From an uncultured Prevotella sp. (lineage in GTDB: Bacteria > Bacteroidota > Bacteroidia > Bacteroidales > Bacteroidaceae): a stretch of 64,000 nucleotides of DNA. Made by a program: the position numbers and the translations under genes. The stretch is from assembly GCA_946404405.1 (NCBI GenBank), contig CAMJDL010000002.1:62001-126000 (forward strand), in the 5' to 3' direction. This document shows positions 49,769 to 58,500 of the stretch, one piece after another; positions within the stretch are counted from its first letter, which is position 1; the number at the start of each line of letters is the position of its first letter. A model generated the notes under the pieces. That model searched no databases. It was not told the origin of the DNA and saw nothing but the letters and a program-made list of their open reading frames with translations.

Positions 49769-49800
49769 GAGATGAAAGATGAGAGATGAAAGATATGAAA
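49766..49800. repeat. GAGATGAAAGAT simple repeat
   Basis: Units of GAGATGAAAGAT fill the start of the 56-base gap between the LacI-family gene and the TonB-dependent receptor. The same words recur at 51718-51750. No promoter was seen in the gap. Confidence 0.6.
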
Positions 49801-49824
49801 TGTAAAAAGGACAATATTTAGACA

Positions 49825-51717
49825 ATGAAACGACAGTATTTATTATTTTTTATTTTTTATTTGTTATTTAGCCCTGTAAGGGCGCAGTCGATAAGGGCGC
49901 AGATGACAGCAGACTCGCTGGCTTTGCAAGAAGTCGTGGTAACAGGTACGCGTAATGCTGTAGATGTACGCCACCTGCCTATGACCGTCACCATTATCGA
50001 TCGTGAAGCCCTGACGCAGCAACACCAGACGAGCATTCTGCCAACGGTGATGCAACAGGTGCCTGGACTCTTCGTCACGTCACGCTCGATGATGGGCTAT
50101 GGTGTGTCAACAGGTGCAGCAGGTGGTATCAGCCTGCGTGGTATTTCTGGTGGAACTGGTCAGTTGATGGTACTCATCGACGGACATCCGCAGTATCAAG
50201 GCATCTATGGACATCCCCTCAGCGACAGCTATCAGACCCTGATGGCAGAACGTGTAGAGGTGTTGCGTGGTCCAGCCTCTGTGCTTTATGGCTCGAATGC
50301 GATGGGTGGTGTGATAAATATCGTGACTCGTCGTCCTGTAGGTCGCGATAACATCGCGACAAACGCAACTGTGGGCGTAGGCAGCTGGGGCACCGTTCAG
50401 GCTGAGGCCTCGAACCAGGTGCGTAGCGGTAAGTTCAGCAGTACCATTGCTGCACAATATGGTCGTACTGACAACCATCGTCCCAATATGGGCTTCGAGC
50501 AGTATGGTGGCTACCTGAATCTGGGCTATGACCTGAACGAGAACTGGAAGGCATCGCTAAGTGGAAACGTGACACATTGGAATGCCTCGAACCCTGGTGC
50601 TGAAAGCCAGCTGAAACTGGAGAACGATCAGTGGATTACACGTGGTGAGGTGTCAGCAACGCTAAGCAACAACTATGGCTGTACCAGTGGTGCGCTGAGC
50701 GTCTATTCAAACTTTGGACGCCATAAGATTAATGATGGCTATAATGTTGAAGGCGGAAAGCCCCAGACCGACCTGTTCCGTTCGAAGGATGCGGTGTCTG
50801 GTGTCTCTTTGTACCAGTCAGCCCAGTTGTTTGAGGGTAACCGTACAACCGTTGGTGTGGATTATCAGCATATCTATGGACGTGCCTACTATACCAATCG
50901 TGAGACGGGTGACATCGTCAACACCCAACAGCGTCTGATGCAGAGCTGTCATTCGCATGCCAATGATATTGCTGGTTATGTAGATTTCCGTCAGGACCTG
51001 ACAGAATGGTTGACGATAGATGCAGGTCTGCGCTACGACCACCACTCTGTGGCTGGTAACGAATGGATTCCACAGGCAGGTGTCGTTGTCCGTCCCATCG
51101 CTACAGGCGAGGTAAAGGCTATGGCCAGCAAGGGTTTCCGTCGTGCTAATCCCAAGGAGATGTATCTGTATAAGTCTGCCAACGAAGAGTTGGAGCCAGA
51201 GCGTCTGTGGAACTACGAGCTGTCGTGGCGTCATCGTTTGGACGGAGGTTTGAAGTATGGCCTTAACCTCTTTTATATTAAGGGCGACAACATGATTCAG
51301 ACCATCAATATGAAGAATGTCAATACAGGTGAAATCGAGAACTATGGCGCAGAGCTGGAGGCAATATATCCTGTCAGTCCATGTCTCACAATTAATGGTA
51401 ATGCCTCGTATCTGCACATGAAGAACAAGGTTGTGGCAGCCCCTGAGGCAACATGCTATCTGGGTGCTGACTACCATCACGACAAGTGGTTGGCTACACT
51501 GGGTGTGCAGTATGTAAACCATCTCTATACGGAGGTGGGCGACAACGAGACGAAGGAGAACTTCTGTCTGTTGAATGCCAGCGTTACCTATGCTGCTACG
51601 AAAGCTCTGAGCCTCTGGGTACGTGGTGAGAACCTGTTGGCACAGAAATACGAGATCAATCTGGGCTATCCCATGCCTCGTGCCACGTTTATGGGAGGCG
51701 TAAGCTTAGAATTTTAA
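49825..51717 (+). CDS. TonB-dependent outer-membrane receptor (630 aa)
   Basis: A short receptor without the N-terminal carboxypeptidase-like domain of SusC proteins. The signal peptide is MKRQYLLFFIFYLLFSPVRAQ. A plug domain spans about residues 35-150: LQEVVVTGTRNAVDV, GISLRGISGGTGQLMVLIDG, then VEVLRGPASVLYGSNAMGG. A 22-strand-type barrel follows and ends in the terminal Phe of GGVSLEF. Energised by TonB, it would import a substrate across the outer membrane. The ECF-type S component encoded next, about 70 bases on, suggests a vitamin or cofactor-like ligand, whereas the GH9 gene further along suggests a sugar. The substrate remains open. Confidence 0.88.
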   Translation: MKRQYLLFFIFYLLFSPVRAQSIRAQMTADSLALQEVVVTGTRNAVDVRHLPMTVTIIDREALTQQHQTSILPTVMQQVPGLFVTSRSMMGYGVSTGAAGGISLRGISGGTGQLMVLIDGHPQYQGIYGHPLSDSYQTLMAERVEVLRGPASVLYGSNAMGGVINIVTRRPVGRDNIATNATVGVGSWGTVQAEASNQVRSGKFSSTIAAQYGRTDNHRPNMGFEQYGGYLNLGYDLNENWKASLSGNVTHWNASNPGAESQLKLENDQWITRGEVSATLSNNYGCTSGALSVYSNFGRHKINDGYNVEGGKPQTDLFRSKDAVSGVSLYQSAQLFEGNRTTVGVDYQHIYGRAYYTNRETGDIVNTQQRLMQSCHSHANDIAGYVDFRQDLTEWLTIDAGLRYDHHSVAGNEWIPQAGVVVRPIATGEVKAMASKGFRRANPKEMYLYKSANEELEPERLWNYELSWRHRLDGGLKYGLNLFYIKGDNMIQTINMKNVNTGEIENYGAELEAIYPVSPCLTINGNASYLHMKNKVVAAPEATCYLGADYHHDKWLATLGVQYVNHLYTEVGDNETKENFCLLNASVTYAATKALSLWVRGENLLAQKYEINLGYPMPRATFMGGVSLEF

Positions 51718-51782
51718 ATGAGAGATGAGAGATGAAAGATGAGAGATATGAAATGAGTAATTCGGAATTCGTAATTTTAAAA
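51718..51782. repeat. GAGATGAAAGAT/AATTCG mosaic repeat
   Basis: Units of GAGAGATGAAAGATGAGAGAT followed by GTAATTCGGAATTCGTAATT fill the gap between the receptor gene and the ECF-type gene. Confidence 0.6.
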
Positions 51783-51790
51783 TATTGATT

Positions 51791-52294
51791 ATGGAAGCAA
51801 ATGTAAGACTTTATGCATTGAATTATGACGAGGCAAAGACGTATCTGTGGGCAACGGTATTTGTGGCCTGTAACTTGATTCTGCCTCAAGTGTTCCACCT
51901 CATTCCGCAGGGCGGTGTCATCTTCTCGCCCCTGTCGCTGGTAATCCTCGCAGGTGCCTATAAGTTTGGTTGGAAGACCGGCTTGCTGGCAGCCCTTGCC
52001 TCACCGTTGGTCAATCATGCCGTTACCGGTTTGCCTGCTTGGGAGGTTATGCCTGTCATGACGTTGAAACTCGCTGTACTGGCCCTTGTCGCAGGCCTCG
52101 CTGCCCAGCGTTTCAAGACAGTTAGCCTGCCTCTGTTGATTGGTGTTATCCTTGTCAGCATGGCTATTGGTTGTCTGGGAGAATTCATCCTTACGGGTGG
52201 TATTGCTGCCACAATTGCCGACTTTACCATTGGTTGGCCTGGACTGCTGTTGCAGGTCTTTGGTGCTTGGCTCATTTTGAAATATGTGAAATAA
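51791..52294 (+). CDS. ECF transporter S component-like membrane protein
   Basis: A 167-residue integral membrane protein with about five to six hydrophobic segments, among them FSPLSLVILAGAYKFGWKTG, LLAALASPLVNHAVTGLP and LAVLALVAGLAAQRF. The pattern fits the substrate-binding S component of energy-coupling-factor importers. No EcfA or EcfT gene is near, so it would use a shared energising module. The ATG at 51791 is preferred over the in-frame TTG at 51785. It lies between the TonB receptor and the alcohol dehydrogenase, 9 bases before the latter. The ligand is unknown. Confidence 0.65.
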   Translation: MEANVRLYALNYDEAKTYLWATVFVACNLILPQVFHLIPQGGVIFSPLSLVILAGAYKFGWKTGLLAALASPLVNHAVTGLPAWEVMPVMTLKLAVLALVAGLAAQRFKTVSLPLLIGVILVSMAIGCLGEFILTGGIAATIADFTIGWPGLLLQVFGAWLILKYVK

Positions 52295-52303
52295 GCGACG
52301 ACT

Positions 52304-53491
52304 ATGAAAGATTTTAATTACTATGCACCGACCGAGGTGGTGTTTGGCGAACATAGTGAGGAGCAGGTGGCTGCTCTGGTGAAGAAATATGGTGGCACGA
52401 AGGTGCTGGTACATTTTGGTGGCAAGAGTGCTGAGCGCTCTGGTCTGCTGGATAAGATATGTGGCCTGCTTGACGAGGGTGGGGTAGCCTACGTCAAGTT
52501 GGGTGGTGTGGTACCCAATCCCCGTCTGTCGTTAGCTAAGAAGGGTATCGAACTCTGTCGCAAGGAGGGTGTCGACTTCATCCTCGCTATAGGTGGTGGT
52601 TCTGTGATTGACTCGGCGAAGTGTATCGCCTATGGTGTGTGCATGGAGGACGACGTGTGGGACTTGTATCTTGGTAAGGTCGAGGCTCCCAAGACCATGC
52701 TACCTGTAGCATCTGTGCTGACTATCCCTGCTGCTGGCAGTGAGATGAGTGAAGCCAGTGTGATTACCAACGAAGACGGCGACATCAAGATCGGCTATTC
52801 GAACAACATGTCGCGTCCCAAGTTTGCCATCATGAACCCCCGTCGTACCATGACGCTGCCCCCGTATCAGACTGCTGCAGGTGTGACGGATATGATGATA
52901 CATATCTTCGAGCGTTACTTCACGAAGGACGACGACATGGATTTGACCACCAATCTTGCTGAAGCCACATTGCGCACCATCAAGGATGCAGTTTTTGCCG
53001 TACTGAAAAATCCCGAAGACTATCGCTATCGCGCCCAGATTATGTGGGGCGGCAGTGTTGCACATTGGGGCTTGTTGGGCAAGGGTGTTCAGGAAGACTG
53101 GGCTACCCACCAGTTGGAACATGAACTCAGTGCTATGTTCGATGTAACACATGGTGCAGGACTCGCTGCCGTCTGGCCCAGTTGGGCACGTTATGTCATG
53201 CACGAGAACCTGAGCCGCTTCGTGCGCTTTGCTGTCAATGTGATGGATGTTCCCAACGACTTCACAGACCCCGAAGGTACTGCCCTGAAGGGTATCGAGG
53301 CCATGGAGCGCTTCTATCATGCCATTGGTATGCCCATCAACATCAAGGAACTGATAGGTAAGGATATTACTGACGAGGAAATCAAGGAGATGACCCGTAA
53401 ATGCAGTCGTGACTACGAGCGTACTTGCGGTGCCCTGAAGGTGCTGGATGCTAAGGATATGGAGGCTATCTACAACATGGCAAGAGGTTAA
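52304..53491 (+). CDS. Iron-containing alcohol dehydrogenase (BdhA/YqhD type)
   Basis: A 395-residue cytoplasmic enzyme reducing aldehydes or ketones to alcohols with NAD(P)H. The dinucleotide motif is AIGGGSVIDSAKC (about 95-107). The metal ligands are Asp 196 and His 200 in GVTDMMIHIFE, His 273 in QLEHELSAMFD and His 283 in DVTHGAGLA, all at family positions. Full family length. It follows the ECF-type gene by 9 bases and precedes the GH9 gene by 31, so it is co-transcribed. The substrate is not clear from the sequence. Confidence 0.88.
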   Translation: MKDFNYYAPTEVVFGEHSEEQVAALVKKYGGTKVLVHFGGKSAERSGLLDKICGLLDEGGVAYVKLGGVVPNPRLSLAKKGIELCRKEGVDFILAIGGGSVIDSAKCIAYGVCMEDDVWDLYLGKVEAPKTMLPVASVLTIPAAGSEMSEASVITNEDGDIKIGYSNNMSRPKFAIMNPRRTMTLPPYQTAAGVTDMMIHIFERYFTKDDDMDLTTNLAEATLRTIKDAVFAVLKNPEDYRYRAQIMWGGSVAHWGLLGKGVQEDWATHQLEHELSAMFDVTHGAGLAAVWPSWARYVMHENLSRFVRFAVNVMDVPNDFTDPEGTALKGIEAMERFYHAIGMPINIKELIGKDITDEEIKEMTRKCSRDYERTCGALKVLDAKDMEAIYNMARG

Positions 53492-53522
53492 AAACATATA
53501 CCAACACAAAAACAAGACAATC

Positions 53523-55976
53523 ATGAGACAATACCTCTTCATGTTGGCACTGGCTACGGCTCTTATTGGTAATGCACAAGACCTGACACTTAACGATCTG
53601 GAGTATTTCGAACGCCAGGGTGTGAATGTGTTGGTGTTCAGCAACAGCTTTAATGGAGGTTTCAACGACGAGAAGAACTCTGGTATCGAGGTGATTCACC
53701 ACGGAGTCCGTACCGTGCAGGGTGGAGCTATCCGTTTGAACAACACCCCTGAGCAGTGGGATTTGGTGCCAAAGATGACCAGTCGTAAGGTTGATAAAGA
53801 GAAGGGTAGCATCGAGGTGGCCCTACGCTATGATGACTACGACTTCGACAGTCGTATCGTGGTAACAGCCAAAGGCAAGGCCGTAGAGATTGCAGTATGG
53901 TTGGATAAGCCCGTACCTGCCAAACTGGCTGGTGAGGCAGGACTGAACATTGAGTTCCTGCCCTCGCAGTATTGGTTGAAGACCTATCAGATGGACAACC
54001 GTCTGGGTCGCTTCCCTCGTTATGCCACCAGTCAGACCATCACACGTCCCAATAGCGAGAAGCCCCGTCAGTTCAAAGGTTTCAAGACCTACGACGATCG
54101 TGGTACCAACCGCTTTGTGGACCCCCTGCCTTTGGAGACAGGTCATAGCATCACGGTGGCTACGGATGCCCCTGAGCGCATGATCCGCATCTCGAGTGAC
54201 GATGCTGAGTTGAAACTGTACGACGGACGTATGCTGGCACAGAACGGATGGTTCGTGTTGCGTAGCGTATTACCAGCAGGTCAGACGGGTAAGGTTGTCA
54301 CATGGACGGTAGAACCCCACGCCATTCCTGGTTGGATTCGTGAACCCAACATCGGCTTTTCGCAAGTTGGCTATACCTCTGAACAGCCCAAGGTCGCTGT
54401 GATAGAACTTGACAAGAACGATCCAGTACAGACTGGTTCTGCCAGTCTGATGCGCCTCAATCCTGATGGCACGACTACCGAGGCTTACAGGAATGACGTC
54501 AAAGCATGGGGTCCCTATTATAAATATAATTATGTGAAGTTCGACTTCTCGAGTGTCCGTCAGCCAGGTGTCTATTACATCCAGTATGGCAAGACCAAGA
54601 CGAACGACTTCCTGATAGACGAGCATGTGTACGACAAGATTACCGATGCCACGACGGACGTGTGGGTGCCTATCCACATGAACCACATGTACGTGACGGA
54701 GGGTTATCGTACCTGGCATGGGGAACCGTTTAAGGAGGGCTATCTGCAGGCACCTGAGAGTGATCACTTCGACCTGCACCGTCAGGGGAAGTCTACCGAT
54801 ACAAAATACAAACCCTACGAGTTGATTCCCGGGTTGAATGTTGGTGGTTTCTTCGATGCGGGTGACTTCGATATTGAGACAGGTTCGAATATCAATGTGG
54901 TACAGAACTTCATCCGCACATGGGAACTGTTCCATCCTCAGCGCGACGAAACATTTGTTTCGCAGGAACAGCGCTATGTAGAACTGCATCGTCCTGACGG
55001 TAAACCCGATATCCTTCAGTTTATCGAGCATGGCGTGCTGAACCTCGTGGCTCAGGCTGAACAGATAGGTCACATGTCATCGACACTCTCCAATTCCGTC
55101 CTCGACAACTATCACCACTTAGGTGATGCAGCATCCATTACTGATGGTTTGCACTATGACCCTTCGCTGAAACCTTACGAGGTGAGTGCTGACGGGAAAC
55201 GTAGTGGCACCCCTGACGACATGTGGGCCTTTACGACCCGTAACCCCCGTCTCGACCTGCAGGCAGCAGGTGTCTTTACCTCGGCAGCGCGTGTGCTCAA
55301 GGGGTATAATGACGAGTTGGCCAATAGGGCACAAAAGCAGGCAGACCGCTTAAACAAGGAGGCCAGTAAGCTGATCAGACGGAATCCGCGTCGTCGTGAT
55401 GCCCAGGCTGAGGCTGACAACGACTGGTTGACGGGTCTTGGCAACGTTGCCCGTAACCTGCAAACGGCTCTCGACTCCATTCCTATGAAGGATGAGGCCT
55501 ACAAGCAGAAGTTGCGTCCTGCTGTGGAAAAGTATAATGAATACATCCATAGTTTCGACACGCAGAACCCATACGGTGTACCCATTGGTTTGGGTAACTG
55601 GGCAGGCGTTAATGCTGTGCTGAACTTTGGCATCACCGTCAACTATGCCCATATCTACTATCCTGACATCGTCAGCAAAGACGAGGTCTATCGTGTGGCT
55701 AACTGGTTGTATGGTTGTCACCCGTACCATAACTATTCGTTTGTAGCTGTGGTGGGTGCCGCCCGTCCTAAGCAGGTGTTTTACGGTAACAATCGTGCCG
55801 ACTTCTCTGCCATCCCTGGTAATGTGGCACCAGGTCTGTTGTTCCGCAAGCCAGACCACTTCGAGAACTATGACGACTGGCCCTTCTTGTGGGGACAGAA
55901 CGAGGGAACCATTGCTGGCAATACGCAGTATGTCATCTTCGGTTCGTCGCTGAAGAATATCGTTGCGCCTAAATAG
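53523..55976 (+). CDS. Glycoside hydrolase family 9 enzyme with N-terminal domains
   Basis: An 817-residue secreted enzyme that would cleave beta-glucan-type glycosidic bonds. The signal peptide is MRQYLFMLALATALIGNAQ. Residues of about 20-265 form a beta-rich region not assigned to a family. Residues of about 268-360 resemble the cellulase N-terminal Ig-like domain (NIGFSQVGYTSEQPKVAVIE). The catalytic part has GGFFDAGDFD (Asp 445 and Asp 448) and WGQNEGTIAGNTQYVIF (Glu 794, the acid), both at family positions. Start at 53523: the frame is open further up, but that overlaps the previous gene and lacks a signal. It overlaps in operon order with the two sensors that follow. Confidence 0.8.
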   Translation: MRQYLFMLALATALIGNAQDLTLNDLEYFERQGVNVLVFSNSFNGGFNDEKNSGIEVIHHGVRTVQGGAIRLNNTPEQWDLVPKMTSRKVDKEKGSIEVALRYDDYDFDSRIVVTAKGKAVEIAVWLDKPVPAKLAGEAGLNIEFLPSQYWLKTYQMDNRLGRFPRYATSQTITRPNSEKPRQFKGFKTYDDRGTNRFVDPLPLETGHSITVATDAPERMIRISSDDAELKLYDGRMLAQNGWFVLRSVLPAGQTGKVVTWTVEPHAIPGWIREPNIGFSQVGYTSEQPKVAVIELDKNDPVQTGSASLMRLNPDGTTTEAYRNDVKAWGPYYKYNYVKFDFSSVRQPGVYYIQYGKTKTNDFLIDEHVYDKITDATTDVWVPIHMNHMYVTEGYRTWHGEPFKEGYLQAPESDHFDLHRQGKSTDTKYKPYELIPGLNVGGFFDAGDFDIETGSNINVVQNFIRTWELFHPQRDETFVSQEQRYVELHRPDGKPDILQFIEHGVLNLVAQAEQIGHMSSTLSNSVLDNYHHLGDAASITDGLHYDPSLKPYEVSADGKRSGTPDDMWAFTTRNPRLDLQAAGVFTSAARVLKGYNDELANRAQKQADRLNKEASKLIRRNPRRRDAQAEADNDWLTGLGNVARNLQTALDSIPMKDEAYKQKLRPAVEKYNEYIHSFDTQNPYGVPIGLGNWAGVNAVLNFGITVNYAHIYYPDIVSKDEVYRVANWLYGCHPYHNYSFVAVVGAARPKQVFYGNNRADFSAIPGNVAPGLLFRKPDHFENYDDWPFLWGQNEGTIAGNTQYVIFGSSLKNIVAPK

Positions 55977-55982
55977 TCGTTT

Positions 55983-57008
55983 ATGAAGCTCATTGAGAAG
56001 ATACACACCTCGTTTACGTGGCAACTGACGCTGTGGGTGGCTGGCTTTGTGCTGGTCATCTCAGGTGTTGTCATCTTCCTCTTGGCTCGCTTCTCACAAG
56101 ACAGCATCCATCAAGAGTCCATCGATACGACGCAGCAGGCTCTGGAGAATACGGCATTGCGTATCAACAACATGCTGACACAAGCTGAGATGACGGCACG
56201 CATGGAACACCAGACCCTGCGAGTGACCCGTGGACGTATTGAACGACTGGTTGAGGAGAATGGTTTTGAGAATACCATCCGGCAGGCGCTACCCCATGCA
56301 GAGCTCTTTGTCAGTCGTCGTGACAGCAGTCAGCTGAGCAGCTATATCGCTGGCGACGAGCAGGGCTATCGACGGATGTTCTACGAGGGACGCGAGATCT
56401 TTATCTTCTCGCAGCCCATTGGCGAGCGTGCCTTCAGTCTTGCCGTGGTCTGTCCGGCACAGGATATCTACGAATACAATCCTGGTGTGCAGTGGTTCCT
56501 CCTGTTAAGGGGTGGCATCGGTGTACTCATCCTGCTCTTTATCATCTTCCTGGTTGTAGCCCGCCACTTACGTCCTGTGCATCTTCTGGCAGACGCAGCA
56601 CAAAGCATTGCCAATGGCAATCTCGACACACCGATTCCAGAAGCCCATCACGAACATGAGACGGGACGTCTACAGAACAGTCTTAAGAAAATGCAGACAT
56701 CACTGGCTACCTATATGGCGGAGATGCAACAGAAACAAGAAACATTGAGTCAACAGAATACCGAACTGCAGGCTGCCTATTCAGAGGCTCAGGCCTACGA
56801 GACATTGCGCGAAAAAGTACTCTCTAACATGACAGACCGCATGGCTGCTCCTGTGGCTAAGATATCCCACAGTACAGAAACAGTCTGTCGTGAGTATAAC
56901 TCTCTATCGAAAACAGAGATGACAGTCCTCCAGGCCGACATCATGCAGGCTACCCAGACGATTATCGAGCTACTCGACCAACTCATGGAAAATCCCTCGC
57001 AGTCATGA
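55983..57008 (+). CDS. Membrane sensor with HAMP and degenerate DHp domain, no kinase domain
   Basis: A 341-residue protein: TM1 about 14-35 (LWVAGFVLVISGVVIFLL), an extracytoplasmic segment to about 165, and TM2 about 170-192 (GGIGVLILLFIIFLVVA). HAMP follows (RHLRPVHLLADAAQSIANG), then a coiled coil (MQQKQETLSQQNTELQAAY). The last 65 residues align with a DHp domain (VLSNMTDRMAAPVAKISHS), but Asp 285 stands where the phosphoacceptor His belongs. There is no HATPase domain. The segment FSQPIGERAFSLAVVCPAQD matches the next protein (FYTPLERTGWSIAIVCPASD), so the two are paralogs. Its stop overlaps the next start (ATGA). It may form mixed dimers with its neighbour (inference). Confidence 0.75.
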   Translation: MKLIEKIHTSFTWQLTLWVAGFVLVISGVVIFLLARFSQDSIHQESIDTTQQALENTALRINNMLTQAEMTARMEHQTLRVTRGRIERLVEENGFENTIRQALPHAELFVSRRDSSQLSSYIAGDEQGYRRMFYEGREIFIFSQPIGERAFSLAVVCPAQDIYEYNPGVQWFLLLRGGIGVLILLFIIFLVVARHLRPVHLLADAAQSIANGNLDTPIPEAHHEHETGRLQNSLKKMQTSLATYMAEMQQKQETLSQQNTELQAAYSEAQAYETLREKVLSNMTDRMAAPVAKISHSTETVCREYNSLSKTEMTVLQADIMQATQTIIELLDQLMENPSQS

Positions 57009-58471
57009 CTATCCGATTACTACGTAATTTCCGCGAGCATCTCTCGCTGCGCCTCGGCATCATCATTGTGCTGATTATCACAATGGCGTTTGCCCTGATT
57101 TTCGGTTACCTGTTCTATCGCTGCAAGCGACATATCCAGCGTGTGGCCATAGCTCATGCCACCCATCTGCTCGACAATACGGTGGTGCGCATCAATGGTA
57201 TCATGGACGAGACAGAACTTGTGACTAAGAATCTGGCGCAGACCATGCCTCATCACCTGCATCCCGACTCCCTGCTCGTCTTTACCCGTCGTGCTATTGT
57301 CGAGAATCCCTTCCTCACTGGTATGGCCATCTCGATGGAACCTAACTTCTTCCCAGACAAGGGACGTTACTATTCGGCTTATTCGTTGCGTGACAGGACA
57401 TCAGGTTCCGACAGTATCACCACTGTGCGTGAGGGTCCTTTCGAGTATTTTGAGGCTATATGGTATAAGACGCCACGAACGCTTGGTACAGGCTGTTGGG
57501 TCGATGCTTACGACGACTACAACGAGGGCACGCTCTCCTCGCCAGATTACTTGACCTCCTATTGTTGTCCTATGCGCGACGATGATGGGCATTACATCGG
57601 TTCCATCACCGCCAGTCTGACGTTGAAATGGCTCTCTCAGGCTGTCACGGCCTTGAAACCCTATCCCAATTCGTCGGCCATTATGGTAGGACGGACGGGT
57701 ATGTATCTGGCTCATCCTGATACTGCGAAACTATTCCATGAGACCATCTTCAGCGATGCGGCACCAGAGGCCCGACGCGACATCAATGTCCTTGGAAAGG
57801 CTATGCTTGCCGGACGTAGCGGTATGACAGAGACCATCGTTGACGGGGAGGATGCCTTTATCTTCTATACCCCACTGGAACGTACGGGTTGGAGCATTGC
57901 CATCGTTTGTCCGGCAAGCGACATCTTTGCCCGCTACAACCGTCTGTCTACCTTTGTCATGGCGATTATCGTGATTGGTTTGCTACTGTTGCTTCTTGTC
58001 TGTTATCAGATTGTGCGCCGCACGATCCAACCCATGCGCTTGCTCGACGAACAGGCACAGCGGATAGCCGACGGGGTATTCGATGAACCTCTGCCTCCCA
58101 GTCTTCGTCACGACAGCATAGGACGTCTGACCAACAGCTTTATCCTCATGCAGCAATCACTCGCTGCATCCGTCAATGATATCCGTCGTGTCAACGAGGA
58201 ACTGGAACAGCGTAACGATGAACTTGCCAATGCCACCCAGCTGAAGCAGGATGCCAACCGTCGTAAGGCAGATTTCATCCATTACATGTATCACGAGATA
58301 CGTACGCCGCTTAACATCATCAGTGGCTTTGTACAGGTGCTCACAGCCAGTCGCAACAGTCTGGAGTCTGATGAAGTGGAAGACATCACTACTCGTATGC
58401 TGGAGAGTGCCGACAACATCAGCCGTCTGACCCGTCAGTTAAAGGAAGCGGCTAACAATCACAATACGTAA
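57005..58471 (+). CDS. Cache/HAMP sensor ending in a DHp domain, no kinase domain
   Basis: A 488-residue protein: TM1 about 17-40, an extracytoplasmic dCache-like domain to about 315 (GMAISMEPNFFPDKGRYYSA, SSAIMVGRTGMYLAHPD), and TM2 about 318-338 (MAIIVIGLLLLLLVCYQIV). HAMP and a coiled coil follow. The DHp helix is FIHYMYHEIRTPLNIISGF with His 430, so the phosphoacceptor site is intact. It stops 58 residues after this His, with no catalytic ATPase domain. The following 29 bases are AT-rich, so this is the natural end rather than a frameshift. It would need to be phosphorylated by another kinase or act as a phosphotransfer or docking protein (inference). It sits in an operon with GH9 and oxidoreductase genes. 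Confidence 0.78.
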   Translation: MTIRLLRNFREHLSLRLGIIIVLIITMAFALIFGYLFYRCKRHIQRVAIAHATHLLDNTVVRINGIMDETELVTKNLAQTMPHHLHPDSLLVFTRRAIVENPFLTGMAISMEPNFFPDKGRYYSAYSLRDRTSGSDSITTVREGPFEYFEAIWYKTPRTLGTGCWVDAYDDYNEGTLSSPDYLTSYCCPMRDDDGHYIGSITASLTLKWLSQAVTALKPYPNSSAIMVGRTGMYLAHPDTAKLFHETIFSDAAPEARRDINVLGKAMLAGRSGMTETIVDGEDAFIFYTPLERTGWSIAIVCPASDIFARYNRLSTFVMAIIVIGLLLLLLVCYQIVRRTIQPMRLLDEQAQRIADGVFDEPLPPSLRHDSIGRLTNSFILMQQSLAASVNDIRRVNEELEQRNDELANATQLKQDANRRKADFIHYMYHEIRTPLNIISGFVQVLTASRNSLESDEVEDITTRMLESADNISRLTRQLKEAANNHNT

Positions 58472-58500
58472 CATATTATTAATTTGCTATATATAGATAT

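Noticed and set aside
53448..53522. Upstream in-frame start for the GH9 gene
   Set aside because: The extra 25 residues overlap the alcohol dehydrogenase gene and come before a proper signal peptide.
58472..58500. Possible frameshift removing an ATPase domain from the second sensor
   Set aside because: The 29 bases after the stop are AT-rich and the SDR gene starts at once; no N- or G-box sequence is found in any frame there.
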